From the NCBI GenBank assembly GCA_000711775.1, contig ARYC01000584.1, positions 94,344 to 158,343 of the forward strand: 64,000 nucleotides of DNA, written 5' to 3'. This stretch comes from Oxytricha trifallax (taxonomy: Eukaryota; Ciliophora; Spirotrichea; Sporadotrichida; Oxytrichidae). Positions 22,756 to 39,420 of this stretch are shown here, piece after piece (positions within the stretch are counted from its first letter, which is position 1; every line of letters begins with the position of its first letter). The notes under the pieces were generated by a model. It was not told the origin of the DNA, made no database searches, and saw nothing but the letters and a program-made list of their open reading frames with translations. The position numbers were made by a program, and so were the translations under genes.

Positions 22756-24311
22756 TCAAATTTAATTAGGGTTGCTGAGTCTGAGATAGTTACTTTTATC
22801 ATGATTTCCTCTGGATTAAACCACCACTTCTATAGTATCCAATATTTTCATCTTCTAGTTTTATCTATAGCTCTATCGCATCGTATTCTACTATTATTAT
22901 TTACATTATTGTCTATTTCCACTCCAATCATAATCTTGTATTCTTTTCTAAAATGGACTGAAATCAGGAGTTTTCTCAATAAAATTGGCTACTTTTGATA
23001 AACTCAAATCGTTCAATAAATTCTATCTTAGTTATTTCTGGGCATTTATATGTTTCTTCAGTGGTCTGTACTATTATATCTATTTCTATATTAAATTGTT
23101 CTACTCAAATACATTCCCATGATATTATAAAGTATTATTCACTTTTTCTAAATTTTAAAGATTCTAACTGGGATACAGTGAGGAGTTATAATTATATAAG
23201 TTTATGCTTGAAGAGGATTCTTCATTCAAAGTTTGAGGTATTTATAGTATTTTATTATCATATTTTTAGTTTTAAATTCTTATTATTTGTTCTCGATCAG
23301 ATATACTCATAAAATTATATTAAACAATTAATTAAATTAAATAGTATAGGTTAATTCTTGAAAAATTATTTTATTTATAAAATTAGATTGAGGAGAAGTA
23401 TTATGAATCAGCAATTCAGACTGGTTTAATTTGCTTAATTTAGCTTTCAATCTTTTATTTATTTATCTCAAAAATCTCTCACTTTTAATCTACTATTACG
23501 ATTCATCTTTATTAAGAATATTTTGAAACTTTATGAAACTTTTTGACTAGGAGCCTTTTAATTAAGTTTGTTCTTAATCTTTATTTATTCGAATAGACTT
23601 AAATTCTTAGGAATTTGTATTTATTCCTTAGCTTTTAATTGATTCTATGTTTAAATTGCTAGTACTAACTTTAACTAATGACTTTAGATTTTTATCTCTG
23701 TATGTTAATTTCTATCTGAAATTCTATAATCTCTAACTAAAGATTGGTTAATCTTTGTTTTTACTTTCAATTGATGATATGCTATGATTCACTCTCTATT
23801 TCTATATAATTGGCAAATTGAACTTTTCATGTTAGTTTATATGATTTGAATTTATTTTAGTGTCTAATGAGCATCTTATCGAGGGCATTCTATAATCAAA
23901 ACTTACTTCTCCCTCAATACGACTCCCACTACCCTCTATGTTATCTATTGAGTGATTATTAGTAAATCTATACTATTCGCAATTATTTTTACTGAGTAAG
24001 ATATTATTTGACTGTTTTTACTGCTAGTTTTTAACATTTACAGGCGAGATACGCTTAAGATTATAATTCTTATTATTTACATACCTCCGAGTAAGTGAAA
24101 TCAAAGATTAATATCGATTGTTTTCTTGATTATTTAACTCATTAATACTTTTTCTTTGCAAAATTATCATGTTACTATTATTATTTGTATTTTTACTATG
24201 TTAATGTAAAATTGGAGAGGAATTGCTCTAAATTGGCTCACTCTCATCAGAGTCTGTACTATGCATATATCTGTGAAAGTTCTATGTATTATTTTAAGGA
24301 TAATTTTCCAT
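22756..24311 (-). CDS. Hypothetical low-complexity protein (about 465 residues)
   Basis: Unrecognised. One TGA-free frame runs from an ATG at 24311 (MENYPQNNTQNFHRYMHSTD) to TGA at 22756. It is broken only by an IES with pointer CCTCAA on the coding strand (23233-23387). Composition is rich in Asn, Gln, Ser, Lys and Ile with no membrane segment or known motif. The length of the open frame, the clean IES join (HNTSPQTLNEESSSS) and the lack of long frames on the other strand support it as real. It reads toward the C2HC gene (106 bp away) and is divergent from the next gene. Confidence 0.65.
23233..23387 (-). other. IES in hypothetical gene, pointer CCTCAA
   Basis: Plus-strand TTGAGG at 23233-23238 and 23388-23393. 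The 155-bp insert is AT-rich and contains a TGA in frame; removal keeps the frame open. Confidence 0.75.
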
Positions 24312-24466
24312 GATTTAATTAAAAAAATTAGATAATTAAAATATTATAGATATCTATAAATATATATAGACTTTTTAAATTTTATAGCTATAGTGTTTGA
24401 TTGTTGTAATAAAATATCTGAAATTAAATATCAAAATTCTTTAATTTATTATAAAAATCTATTAAT

Positions 24467-27400
24467 ATGAGTTTATAAGGCAGACCTGTGACTCATTCTC
24501 ACCAAAGACCAACATCCACTTAGTTTACTTCAACTCCTTCTAACAACAATAAGATGAATGCAAATAACAGCAACTATTTTGGGTACCAACATAGGTTAGA
24601 ATAGAATATCAAAATGATGAAGATTAATGAACCTAAAATATAATAAAAACAGTAAATTTAGGCTCCACCTATGGGTAATCCATTGAAGGTTGGATATTGG
24701 AACAACAATCAAAGTAGTAATCATAAAATTTTATAGATTGATTTCTATAAAAATAACATTAAATTAGCTCTAAATTTCCATATTTTTAGCACGGTTCTGA
24801 AGCAACAGCAGCATATCCTAATGAGTCCCAAGAATCATTATCAAGGCAGCTTTACAACCAAAAACAGTTCAATTAGTCGTTTCCAAAGAGACAAAGTATA
24901 GCATGACAATTTTAAGCAATTAGTTCAAGATCATTAAAGAACAAGATCTCAAGGTGTTGTAAATCTAAGTGATAATCAATCATAAACCCAATAGTTCCAA
25001 AGAGTAGGTTTCAACTAGGATTCTTACTATAAACAATAAAATCAAACACAAATAAATGCTTCTGATAGAGTTAAAAACTAGCCTCCTTTCTGGGGAACAA
25101 CCTATCAAACTTTCTACGAACCCGGTACTTCCTCAAAGTCCAATTTAAAACCTAATTAATTGATAAGTTCGTACGACATAACCTAGTAGAGTTAGCATTA
25201 ATATTCAAGATATAAAATGAGACCACATCCATCAGAGAAACCCTTAGATTACTCTAAGTATGAGTAATTTAACTAGTATGTCAATAGCTTGAATTATCAT
25301 GAAAATCCCTAAGATATCATTCAAAGAAACAATATTTTGATGAAGAGCTTGGACTAAGCAAGACTAAAAGGCGGAATCATCAATCCTAAATATATTACTC
25401 TAAATTAGGTTAAAAAAGTTGTAATAGTAAATTTTAATTTAACTAAATCCAGAAGATGGAAGCATAAGCTAAGTAATGGCAAAAACCAATGGATTTAAGC
25501 AAAGTGAATACTACAAATAAACAATGAGAAATACTTAAAGCGATTTCAACAATGAAAACTCTGGAAACAATCAAAGAGCAAAGAGTGCAAGTAGACCATA
25601 GTCATCTACTGCTAGAGTATATGTAAGTTTTATGACATTTTATTTAATTTTTATTTAGAGTCCAATGACCAGATTCAAGAAAAACTTGGAAGATAACAGA
25701 ATCAGTCAATAATAAAAACCCCAAAACCTTTTCAGTAGTTTGATTGAGTTTTTTATTGATAAAAGTAGACTATTATTGCATACTTTCTTAGGATTTTAAT
25801 AGGGTTTATGAAGAGTTTTATGTTTAAATATTAGTATTTAAGTGAGTATATACGAGATTTGGGAGTTTATGACAGTGAGTATATAGATCTATTGTTTTAG
25901 TTACGATATAGTTGCGATGATTAAAGTGATCAACTCAAACCTATTCTAAATTACTCATCTATAGCAAGGCTACTCCATAAATCTCCTGCAACTCTGAGGT
26001 CAAAGTATCTATTAGCATTGAATTTAAAGAGATAGTAACTTTATTCTAAACCTAAAAGACCTCTAAAATTTTAACAGCATCATATCGATTATCTCATTAA
26101 TGATAAGACTCTAAAATACTGGGCTCATTTCTCTCTAGCCTAGAGAGCTGTGATGTTTCATCGCCAATTTCCTGAGCTTCATATCTCTGCTTAATCTATA
26201 GCGAACAAATAGAAAAAGAACGGAATATCTTACAAGACAGTCAATCGCATTAAGAGAGTGATTGACTTTAATGTTCCATTTTATAAGGATAATTTAAATA
26301 AAATAATCGATTAAATGCAAAGGGCTTAAGAGCATAATATAAAGTTCATACACGTTGATGAGGCAGTATTCACGTTTAATACCTTCATATCAAGGTCTTG
26401 ATATAAAAGATATAGCAACATTGAAGTATATGATTAAAAGGTTTAGGTATAAACTCATGCTATACTTGGTGGAATAAGCGAACATAATGGCCTCGAGACT
26501 TATGTTATCCACCCTGGCTCAATAAAGACTGAATAATACATAAAGTTCTTGCAATAACTCTGAGATAAATACGCCGACTAAGAAATTATTCTATTCGTTG
26601 ATAACTTATCTGTCCATTAAACTAAAGACACAAGGAAGGAATATGAAAGGCTAAACATAACACCTGTAATTAATGTTCCATACAGTCCTCAGTTCAATGG
26701 AATTGAATTATATTGGGGCCTATTAAAAGGCCACTACAAGAAACTTCTACTCTATCACTTGATGCACGATCTGAAGATAGATACAGTCGATTTTATTAAG
26801 AGTGCTGCTAAGAGAGTCAGCGATGATAAAGCTAAAGTATGCGCAAGAGAAGGGAGATTTTGTGTATATAAATGAATAAGTTCACACATTAAATTTGCCC
26901 GTAAAGGGATTTGGCTTCTCTTTCTTTTCTTCCTCTTAAGGGTTGCTTGGGCACATGTTTCTTCTCTTAGTGTCAGCCCCTGCATCTATTTTCATCTCGT
27001 CTGGCTTTTTAGAAATCTTTGAAGAGTCTTTTGCTCAATTCATGCTTTACTTGAGACTTTCTCTCTCTGTTTAATTTGCTGCGCTCTTTCTTCAAGAATA
27101 TAGCAGTACCAAGTTTTTCTATAAAGTTAGAAGATTTAGCTTACTTGAGATGAAAGGATGCTTTTGAAGTTCCTACAGCCAGGTATCACTTATTTTAATA
27201 CCTTGCTTCCCTTATTTTTCAGGAGAGATGCTGTATCGTTTCTTGTGAGCTTCATAAATAACTTCATTTAAGTACTCAGGTTTCAGAGTTGCAAGAACAC
27301 CAAAGAAGAAGTTTCTCTCTGGCAACTTATTAGAGAGCTTTAGCTTTGATGGAAGGTAGAGAGCTACATCCGGATCACTCATAACATCATCATATAGGTT

Positions 27401-30220
27401 TTTCACTGATATTTCAGGGTAACTAGGTATCTCAGTCATCCTAATTTCATTAGACTTAAAAGCTATTTTGTCTTAACTCATTAAGGCTTTTAATAATGAG
27501 ATTTTAGTTCCCTCCTAAGTTGGCAAGAACAATCCAACTATAATGGATTTATTAATCTTACTTAAGAACTTATCTTGCTATACCAAATATCTATAAAGGT
27601 CCTCTTTTCTTCGAAATTTTCCTATTAAATCTTGAGATTAAATTCTCTTCATTGCATCATTCATAGACTCCATCTTGCTTCCTCTTTCTAGAAATGTTAA
27701 TGAAATTTAAAATTATGGATATCCATTCTAAGTTTATTAAAATCTTACTACTAAATAGGGAGGACCTACTGGAGGTCAACCTTGAAAAGATATACGGAGA
27801 AGCATTGAAAAACTTGCTCCAAGTTTCACAGATTGATTTCCATTTTTATCAAACTATCTCCATTAAATTGCGCCTAATAATGTTTAATTATTTTAGGAGG
27901 TCCTCCAAATTAAGTTCAAACTTTATTAGGAGTTAAATTTTAAGGTTAAAACTTAATTAGGAGCATATTAAATTTAAAATGTTTAATAACTTTACCTCCT
28001 AATTAAGTTCAAACTTAATTTGGAGGACCTCCTAGAGAAACAAAACTTTATTAGGAGTATTTTAATTTAATAAAATGTATAAAGTTCTCATTAAATATGT
28101 CAACTTACAGTCTTTTATGGTTACTTATTTTTCTTACGTCTCAACAAAGAATTTACCAGAGTGTCTTATACTCTACTTTTATAGTATACCTTGGGAGATT
28201 CTATCATTATTATAATAAAATATATCAGCAAACTAAAATGAGCGCTAACCTGTTAAGAAATGCGGCATTACTTGGATCAAGTCAATCAAAATTATCATTC
28301 CAGCAACCAAGAAAAGTAGAGACCAGAGACGCTTGTACTCAGTGGGAGCCTACTTATGACAACTTTGATCAGTCTAGCTTTCAGATTTAAATATAAGTTA
28401 AGTAGGAGGTTATCAAAGAAGCTTTGCGAATTTAGGAGGAGGTTAAACAACCAGCCATAGAGCATTAATAAATACCAGCCAAAGTTGACTATTAATGCAA
28501 AGAATGCAATAAAGTTTCCCTTACAAGCAACTTATAAGAGACACTTGAGAGATATACACAACGATATGCCAAGGTTATATATCAAGAATTAAAAAAAAGA
28601 TGGGAAGTATGTCTGTGAGTTCTGTGAGAAGCCATATTCTCATACTAGAGACCTCAAAGTGCACTTAAAGAAAATGCACAATCAAAGTTTTTTCTTTATT
28701 CATGAACCTGCAGGGAAAAGATTCCTCTAAAAAAGAAGATTAAGAAACCCAGTGGAGTCTCTTAGAGTTGAAGTCTAGAAGTAAAATAAAATGAAGAAAG
28801 CAGTCAAGAACTTTCCAGTATCGTTAATTGTTCTAACCGAGATACCCCTCCCCATTCCACCCTCCTCACCCCCAACCTATTTTATAATAAAAAAATAATT
28901 TAATAATTTATAAAATCTTATAAATGAGAATTTTAAAAATTATTGATTAAATAATTATAATAATTTATAAAATCTTTTATAAATAAGAATTTTAAAATTT
29001 TATTGATTGAATAAATATTTTTATTCATAATTAAAGCTTACTAATTTTAATTATATTTAAATTAATAATAATGATTGATTTATAAAATTATCATTTATAA
29101 AAGATTTTAGAAATTATTATATTATTTTATTTTATTATAAAATAGGTTGGGGGTGGGAAGGGGTATCTCGGTTAGAACAGTTAATCAATAAAATTATGGT
29201 AAAAATAGAGGCTATAAAGATTCCCATATTAAAAATTATTAACTTAGATTCTCACCTAGAAAGTTATCCCACTCTTGAAGATAAAATAGAGAAGAGAGTC
29301 ATTGCTGATGACTAATATGCTTACAAGATATATCCTTTCAATTACTTCCTTGCTGATGACAAGTTCTAAATGGAATTTGCTAATGAGTATTATGCTCTTT
29401 AAAAGGCTAAGTTGAATGAGTGTAGGCATATTATCTCGCTTAATGCTATTTTACTTAGTATAGATCATATAGCCTTCAGACTTCCCTTCCTAGAAATGAC
29501 TTACAGAGGATTCTTATTAGACAAAAGATGTCAGAGATACATTAGCTAGATAGTATAGCAGATAGTTGAAGGGATCGAAGAGCTTCACAAGCTAGGTTAT
29601 GTTCATAGAGACTTAAAGCCAGAGAACATCATGATGAACTTTCAGCCTCTTAGAGTTTACATGATTGACTTCAACAGAGCACAAAGAGTGCAAGCCTCTG
29701 CATAAGGAAATGTATACGGCACTCCTGAACATTTCCAGAGAGAGAGGATTGGAGAGATGGAGACACTTAATGGGATATCTGGGCTCTAGCAGTAATAATA
29801 ATAGAGAGCGACATGCCAAGAAACGATTACTTTAGCTGCAGGGTGAGAAAGATTCTAAGCAGAGAATCAAACAATATCTTGATAAAAATAAAAAAATGGA
29901 GGTCTCAGAGAACTTGCATACTCGACTATTATCAAGCCAAGCTAAGAGAATTAATAAACAATAGAAACAATCAAACATCAACTTAGAAAGATGAAATTCA
30001 GAGAACTGCCACATGACTCTAAGCTTATGTTTGTGTGAAATATTATTAAAGCTCTCTTGTTATACTTAATATTTAAACTTTAAACCCCTACATAAACCCT
30101 ATTAAAAACCCTAATAAAGTATGCACTAATAGTCTTCTTTTATCAATCAAACTACTGAAAGGGTTTTGGAGTTTTGAATGGAGGATGAGAGCTTACAGAG
30201 CATATCTTAAAGGTTTCTGA
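24467..30220 (+). CDS. Hypothetical Asn/Gln-rich protein gene interrupted by TBE2
   Basis: Unrecognised, about 420 residues after editing. ATG at 24467 (MSLQGRPVTHSHQRPTSTQ). The product is hydrophilic, rich in Gln, Asn and Ser, with a tract PPFWGTTYQTFYEPGTSSKS and no membrane helices. An IES with pointer CTAAAT (25400-25442) and a GT-AG intron (about 25622-25658) are in the 3' half. TBE2 then interrupts the frame between two AAT copies (25711-25713 and 30177-30179). Exact excision gives RISQQWRMRAYRAYLKGF and TGA. So the last ~13 codons lie 4.4 kb away from the rest of the gene. Confidence 0.7.
25400..25442 (+). other. IES (43 bp), pointer CTAAAT
   Basis: CTAAAT occurs at 25400-25405 and 25443-25448. 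Removal gives PKYITLNPEDGSISQ in frame and bypasses a shift. Confidence 0.75.
25820..26875 (+). pseudogene. TBE2 42K DD34E transposase, two TGA nonsense codons
   Basis: Carries FIHVDEAVF, LFVDNLSVHQTK and NGIELYW, the DD34E triad. TGA replaces the tryptophan codon of SWYKR near 26399 and the arginine codon of KLRDKY near 26560. The start is taken at 25820 by alignment of GVYDSEYIDLL to the other copies; the true start may be lost. Confidence 0.88.
26882..27673 (-). pseudogene. TBE2 22K gene, frameshifted, intron donor changed
   Basis: Starts at 27673 (MESMNDAMKR). The first intron begins GATAAG where the other copies have GGTAAG/GGTAAA, so the GT donor is lost. The block from PSYPEISVKNLY to HKKRYSISPEK is intact. 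Near 27020 an extra A shifts the frame before the GAGTKRR-like tail. Confidence 0.8.
27674..28237. promoter_or_regulatory. TBE2 divergent intergenic region with AGGAGGTCCTCC palindromes
   Basis: Between the divergent 22K and 57K starts. AGGAGGTCCTCCAAATTAAG at about 27894 is mirrored by CTTAATTTGGAGGACCTCCT at 28014-28033, with ATTAGGAG words between. This is the place where TBE1/3/5 have GGTACC-type repeats. Function inferred from position only. Confidence 0.5.
28238..30016 (+). pseudogene. TBE2 57K zinc-finger/kinase gene, frameshifted and split by a hairpin element
   Basis: N-terminal start MSANLLRNAALLGSSQ. First finger YQCKECNK is followed by a frameshift near 28510; the second finger (YVCEFCEKPYSHTRDLKVH) is clear. 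The TTAA-flanked hairpin element lies between fingers and kinase. The kinase part has HRDLKPENIMMN and MIDFNRA, then GTPEHF; another shift occurs near 29760 in the QWDIW region. Confidence 0.85.
28828..29180. mobile_element. Palindromic MITE-like element (353 bp) with TTAA target duplication, inside TBE2
   Basis: TTAA flanks it at 28824-28827 and 29181-29184. The left arm begins TTGTTCTAACCGAGATACCC and the right arm ends in the inverted copy GGGTATCTCGGTTAGAACAG. The match continues inward through CCCCCAACCTATTTTATAAT and AT-rich sequence nearly to the centre; about 15 bp of the C-rich part are missing from one arm. No open frame. TTAA targets are typical of piggyBac-type transposases, so it may be a non-autonomous element of that kind; that is inference. 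Confidence 0.88.
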
Positions 30221-30332
30221 TTATTGAAATTTTACCATGTATGATTAACTTTAAAGTTATCAGTACTTTGCAGAGCATAAATTATTTCTCAAACTTATTT
30301 ATAAAACTTAGTCAAGGATATTTTAATTTATT

Positions 30333-33300
30333 TCATTAAATAGTAGTAACTTTTATTAACACCAATTTGACTTTACCCTCGTTTATTATAAAGCCCTATT
30401 CATCAATAAATTAGATAGCTCTCTTAACTGTTCCCTGAATATTATACTCCAATTCATCAGTCATTTTGGACCAACCCTCAATCAGCAAAGTCTACTCACT
30501 ACATTTACCTCTGAATTTATTGATAATCTGTTGCATGTCAACCTTCTCCTGATCTTAGTCATTCTGGTATTTTTTAACTCTCTCCAGGTCATCATTGACA
30601 TCTTGAAGTTGAGACTGAACAGCTCTGAATCTGGCTTCTATTTCCTGTTTTTCTTTGTGCATTTCGTAAAGTCTCTTCTCTGTATCTTTGAGTTTAGCAT
30701 TGACTTCACACCTCAGTCTCTCTCCACTCTCACAGGTAAAGTGAGCTTCAGATAGTTCCTAGTGGATTCTCTTCTTTTCCTTATCAGCAAGTTCTAATTC
30801 ACCACTTAGTTTTCCAAATTTATCCTCAAGCACGCTTATGTCTCTATCTTTATGTCTGATTTAGCTCTTCATTATTTCATTTTCTTCTATGAATTTCTTG
30901 GTTTTCTCCTCAAGCTTGAAGAACTAATCATTTTCTTGTTTCAAATCTGCGTATTGTTATTCTAAGATTCTTTTCTCTCTGATTAAAGTGTCGTAGTCTC
31001 TAGTTAAGTCTAATAGTCTTTGTTCAATATCTTAATTTGTGCCTCTGGTGAAATCTAATTTTTATAATTTGAATAAGATATTTCTATAATGAATTTTACT
31101 CACTTAGAAAGATTTTGAATCTAACTACTGGGTGTATTTAGCTAGTTCACTATTGTAGAAATACATTTGAATTTGGAAAATATATTATAATTAAATTAAA
31201 TATAAATCAAAATCGTGGCAGTTAAAGTTGGCCAATTTAAACGATCTTGGGCTCATTTAATAGAGAATTTAAAATTAGCTGGACTTTACTATTGGCGGTA
31301 CTATTTTATCGCATCCCTGGAGCGAGATAACTTCACTTTAATTAGACATATCTAAATTACTTAAATTATACCCTCACATCAAAGTCGAGTTATCTCGCTC
31401 CCTGGATGTGATAAAATAGTACCGCCAATAGTAAAGTCCAGCTAATTTTAAATTCTCTATCAAATGAGCCCAAGATCGTTTAAATTGGCTAACTTTAACT
31501 GCCACGATTTTGATTTATATTTAATTTAATTATAATTAATTTTCCAAATTCAAATGTATTTCTACAATATGAAGATTATCAGATTCCCTGAGCAATCCAG
31601 TAATTTCATCAGTTTTAGAGCAAAGTTCCTTAGTATAGTATAACCTCTACTAGTCAAGTTCCCGTTCAAGTAATGGCACTTTTCTTGAAAAATTTTCATT
31701 CATTGATAATTCCTCATCTAATTTAGTCTTCAACTCTTCTACTTAATTGGCTAATCTTTCTCTTTCAACTGAAAGCCATTCCCTGCGTTGCTGTTCATTA
31801 AGAAATTGCTCTTCTAACTGAATGAATTGACCATTTAAAGCTTCTGTGTCTCTGGTAGATTCGTATTGTCTCTCTTTAAGTTCGTTTACTTCCATTGCTT
31901 TCTATGAGATTACAAGTAAATTGATAAATATTGATTTTTTAAAAAAAACATAAATATTATAATTCTGTTGTCTGATTGATTTACTCTCTTAGCTACTTAT
32001 TTTCTTCTAGGACTTATTCTTTCTATCTTAAGTATAAATTTTAAACAATTTAATTTGACAAAATCTCTTGTAGTCTTGGAGAATGCGATCTTATAGATTA
32101 TTCTTATCCTTGAAATCATCTCTTTGCTTGGTAGCTTCGTACAATTATATTTCATGCTGTCTTTTCATATCGTCAATATCTCTATTTAGAGTGAATTCTA
32201 TTTCTCTTTTCTTATCTTCTTGCTATCGTTAAAAATCATAATCCCTTAAATGAAAATATACAATAAATATATATTAATTGCTATTTGGCATTTTCTTCAT
32301 GAATATGAATTCGTTTCCTCAGTGATTCCTCCTCAATCCTGGCTCTTTTCTCAATAATTTATTTCTCTTCACTGATTCTCTCCTTTTCCTTGCTTACTAC
32401 TATTATATCTTGTTCCAATTATCTCACCTATTGCTTTAATTAATCTATTTATTGAGATTTCTCCTCTGACTAAGTTTAACTTTGAGTTAACAAAGCTTGC
32501 AAATCTTGATTTTAAGTAGATAAATTCTCGATTTATGCCTGTCTGTTTTCATTTTCTCTCTTCAACGTTCTTATCTAGTCTTTGAATTTATCTGATTAGT
32601 CTTATAGCTAAGCTTTTGTCTGTTCTAATGATGAAATTTCTTCATTAAGATCAGTGATTGTTTAATCTTTGACCTGCTTTTATAGCCTGAGTTAATCTCT
32701 ATCTTCGTTGATTCTCTCTACATTAACTCTAGTCTCTTCTAGTTCTTTCCCCAGTAAATCGATTTGTTTTACGTTTTCTTCAACGTAATCAAGAAGCTGG
32801 TTCTTTTCCTCTTCTGTGGCTGTGAACTTATCTTGAGTGTCACTAAGCTCATTTTAAGTCTGCTCAAGTTAGTTTTGTAGCTTTTCGCTTTGCTAAATCT
32901 AAACAGCAAGCTTATCCCTTAAGTTCTACTGTATGACATGCTCTTATCTGATTTGCTCATCGTTTAACTTCACTTTTTCTTCGTTGGTTTTGCATTCTCG
33001 CTTCCAGCCATCAAGCTCTCTCTTCATCTCACTCATTATAGTATAAACTGTGATGGGATCTTGGTTGCTGCCTTTCAATTGCCTATGTGACAACAAATCA
33101 CCCAAGCCAAGTCCCTCCATTTTCTAGTCAATTGCGTTTCGAAGAATTTATATGTAGTTTCTTTGTTCTTCATTGGCTAAGGTTTCATTTCTGAGGGCTT
33201 CTTCTATTTGCAGTTTTTCTTGCTATAAGAAATCTACTCGTTGGGAAAGCTTTATGATATCCATTGCACTTGAAGGAGATTACTGAACATCATAAACTAT

Positions 33301-34166
33301 CATTAAATTTATAACATGAGTATTTTTTGAGTTTTAATTAAAGTTTACTAGTTCTAAGAAAATCTATCATCATTAAAATTAAATATAATTAGAAGTCATT
33401 TAAATTAATTAAACAACATAAAAATCTAAAGAATTAAATATTTTATGATATAGAAAATCTAATCTTATTTCTTAACTCTTCTACATCAGGATTAGGTTGC
33501 CCTATATGCGATGGTAAAACTGGAATGGGATGTTATGGAGCAAGTTCCTTGATTCTCCTTTCACATATAACTCTATAATTCTCAAGGTATTTGAGTTTCT
33601 CAGTCATTTATTGATTTTTGATTAGCAAATCTCTATTGAACTATTCCTAGTCCTATGAGAAATTAGTATTCGAATAGCCATTAGGAATGTTGCTATTGTT
33701 TGCTTAAGAATCGAAATTATTCATATTAGGGCTTAATAAACCTGGTGGAATTTGTTAAGTCTGCTGTAACGATTGGGGATGTGATTGAGCTTGGATTATA
33801 ATTCTTTGCTGCTACTATTGATTGGGAGTTTATTAAGTGTAGTAGTTGTTCTACACAGGGTTCATATCATATTACCGACTTAATTCGCTGCCTAATTTCT
33901 AACTTGAATCGAAATATGTCTGATTTGGCTATTGCTGAAGTGATTGACCTATTGGCTTTGAATTTAAAACCTTATATAAATTCAAATTAATATCATGGCT
34001 GATTTAATGTCATTGAAAATTAGTCATTCTAAGCAGGTTCTGGTGAATTGAAACTAAATTATACTTAGTTCTTTGTTTGATTAGTGGCTGTTCTGGCTTG
34101 ACTCATGTTTGGTGTCCCATGTGCTAATTTACCGTTCTACAGGGTAAGATAGTTGTGTGGTTGCAT
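30333..34166 (-). CDS. Large coiled-coil protein (centrosome/basal-body type), several segments
   Basis: N terminus (from 34166, MQPHNYLTLQNGKLAHGTPN) is Gln/Asn/Pro-rich and disordered. A short conserved-looking block follows (CERRIKELAPQHPIPVLPSH), then more than 700 residues of heptad-rich coiled coil starting near MDIIKLSQRVDFLQQEKLQ (about 33264). It reads back to 30333, where TGA ends it. Long unbroken coiled coils with such a Gln-rich head are common in ciliate basal-body and axoneme proteins; I cannot name the orthologue. Interruptions near 33290-33470, 32230-32290, 31915-32060 and 31040-31100 look like IESs or introns. The one at 31151-31567 is a palindromic TA-flanked IES. Confidence 0.75.
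31151..31567. mobile_element. Palindromic fold-back IES (417 bp) with TA pointer, inside coiled-coil gene
   Basis: TA at 31151-31152 and 31568-31569. Between them the left arm TTGTAGAAATACATTTGAAT.. is repeated inverted at the right end; both arms run about 180 bp with few mismatches, through GCGGTACTATTTTATC to GAGCGAGATAACT. A short unpaired loop lies near 31340-31385. Leaving a single TA gives ESDNLHSELAKYTQ in frame on the minus strand. It has no coding frame. The form fits a Tc1/mariner-like MITE that is removed as an IES. Confidence 0.9.
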
Positions 34167-34410
34167 TTTATAAAGAAAGTATTATTTTTAGAAAATTCCT
34201 ATTTATTTAAATTTGAATATCAACTTATTTATTCACTCTAACTGACAATTATTCCCTCTATAATAATTATAATAAAGAGCTGCAATCAATAACCGTAACC
34301 GAGGCATGTAATTTGATATGTAGAATTCTCAAATTAATATAATTTTGTAAAAGATATAAATTTTAGATGTATTCCAAATAATAACATATTCCAATTATAA
34401 TAATTATTGA

Positions 34411-38903
<4,493 letters not shown>

Positions 38904-39420
38904 TGCAATATGCCAAAATTATAACTCAATTTGAGAATTTAGTGTTTAAATTCTTAAAAAATATTTCAATCTACGGATTATTGAAAGAGAGAAAAATAAA
39001 CATATGCTATTTTAGGATTTATAAAAAATATATAATTTATTAATATTTTTCAAGCATTTAATAAATTATAAGCAGAAAATTTGAAAATAATTATTTTATA
39101 TCAATTTAAATTTTATAACTTTCTATAAAATAAAATCTGAAAATTAGATAGTAAATTAACTCATTATGATTTATTAGTCAAACGATAAATTTATTATTTT
39201 ATATATAATTTAAAGACTAATTATTAATTTTATTCTGCAATATATGAAAAATGATTCTAAATAAAATCAAATTATTCAAATATTTTTCATAATATTAAGA
39301 TTATAATTCCCCATTACAAAAATTCAAGTTAAATAAAACAATTGATTAATCTGCAAAGTATTTTCACTAATTAAAGTGTGCATCATCCATTGTGATTTAT
39401 ATTGATTGGTATATTTATTT

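Larger units (their letters stand above)
25714..30176. mobile_element. TBE2: older telomere-bearing element (4463 bp) with an inserted hairpin element, target duplication AAT
   Basis: The terminal repeats are degraded: left AAAAACCCCAAAACC, right GGGTTTTGGAGTTTTG. AAT flanks it at 25711-25713 and 30177-30179. Orientation is opposite to TBE1: 42K (+), 22K (-), 57K (+). All three genes are damaged. Without the 357 bp added by the hairpin element (28828-29184) its size is about 4.1 kb like the others. Protein sequences differ clearly from TBE1/3/5, so it belongs to another subfamily. Confidence 0.92.

Noticed and set aside
22801..23312. Two hydrophobic-looking plus-strand frames
   Set aside because: Reverse strand of the long TGA-free minus frame at 22756-24311; hydrophobicity arises from complement of Asn/Lys/Gln codons.
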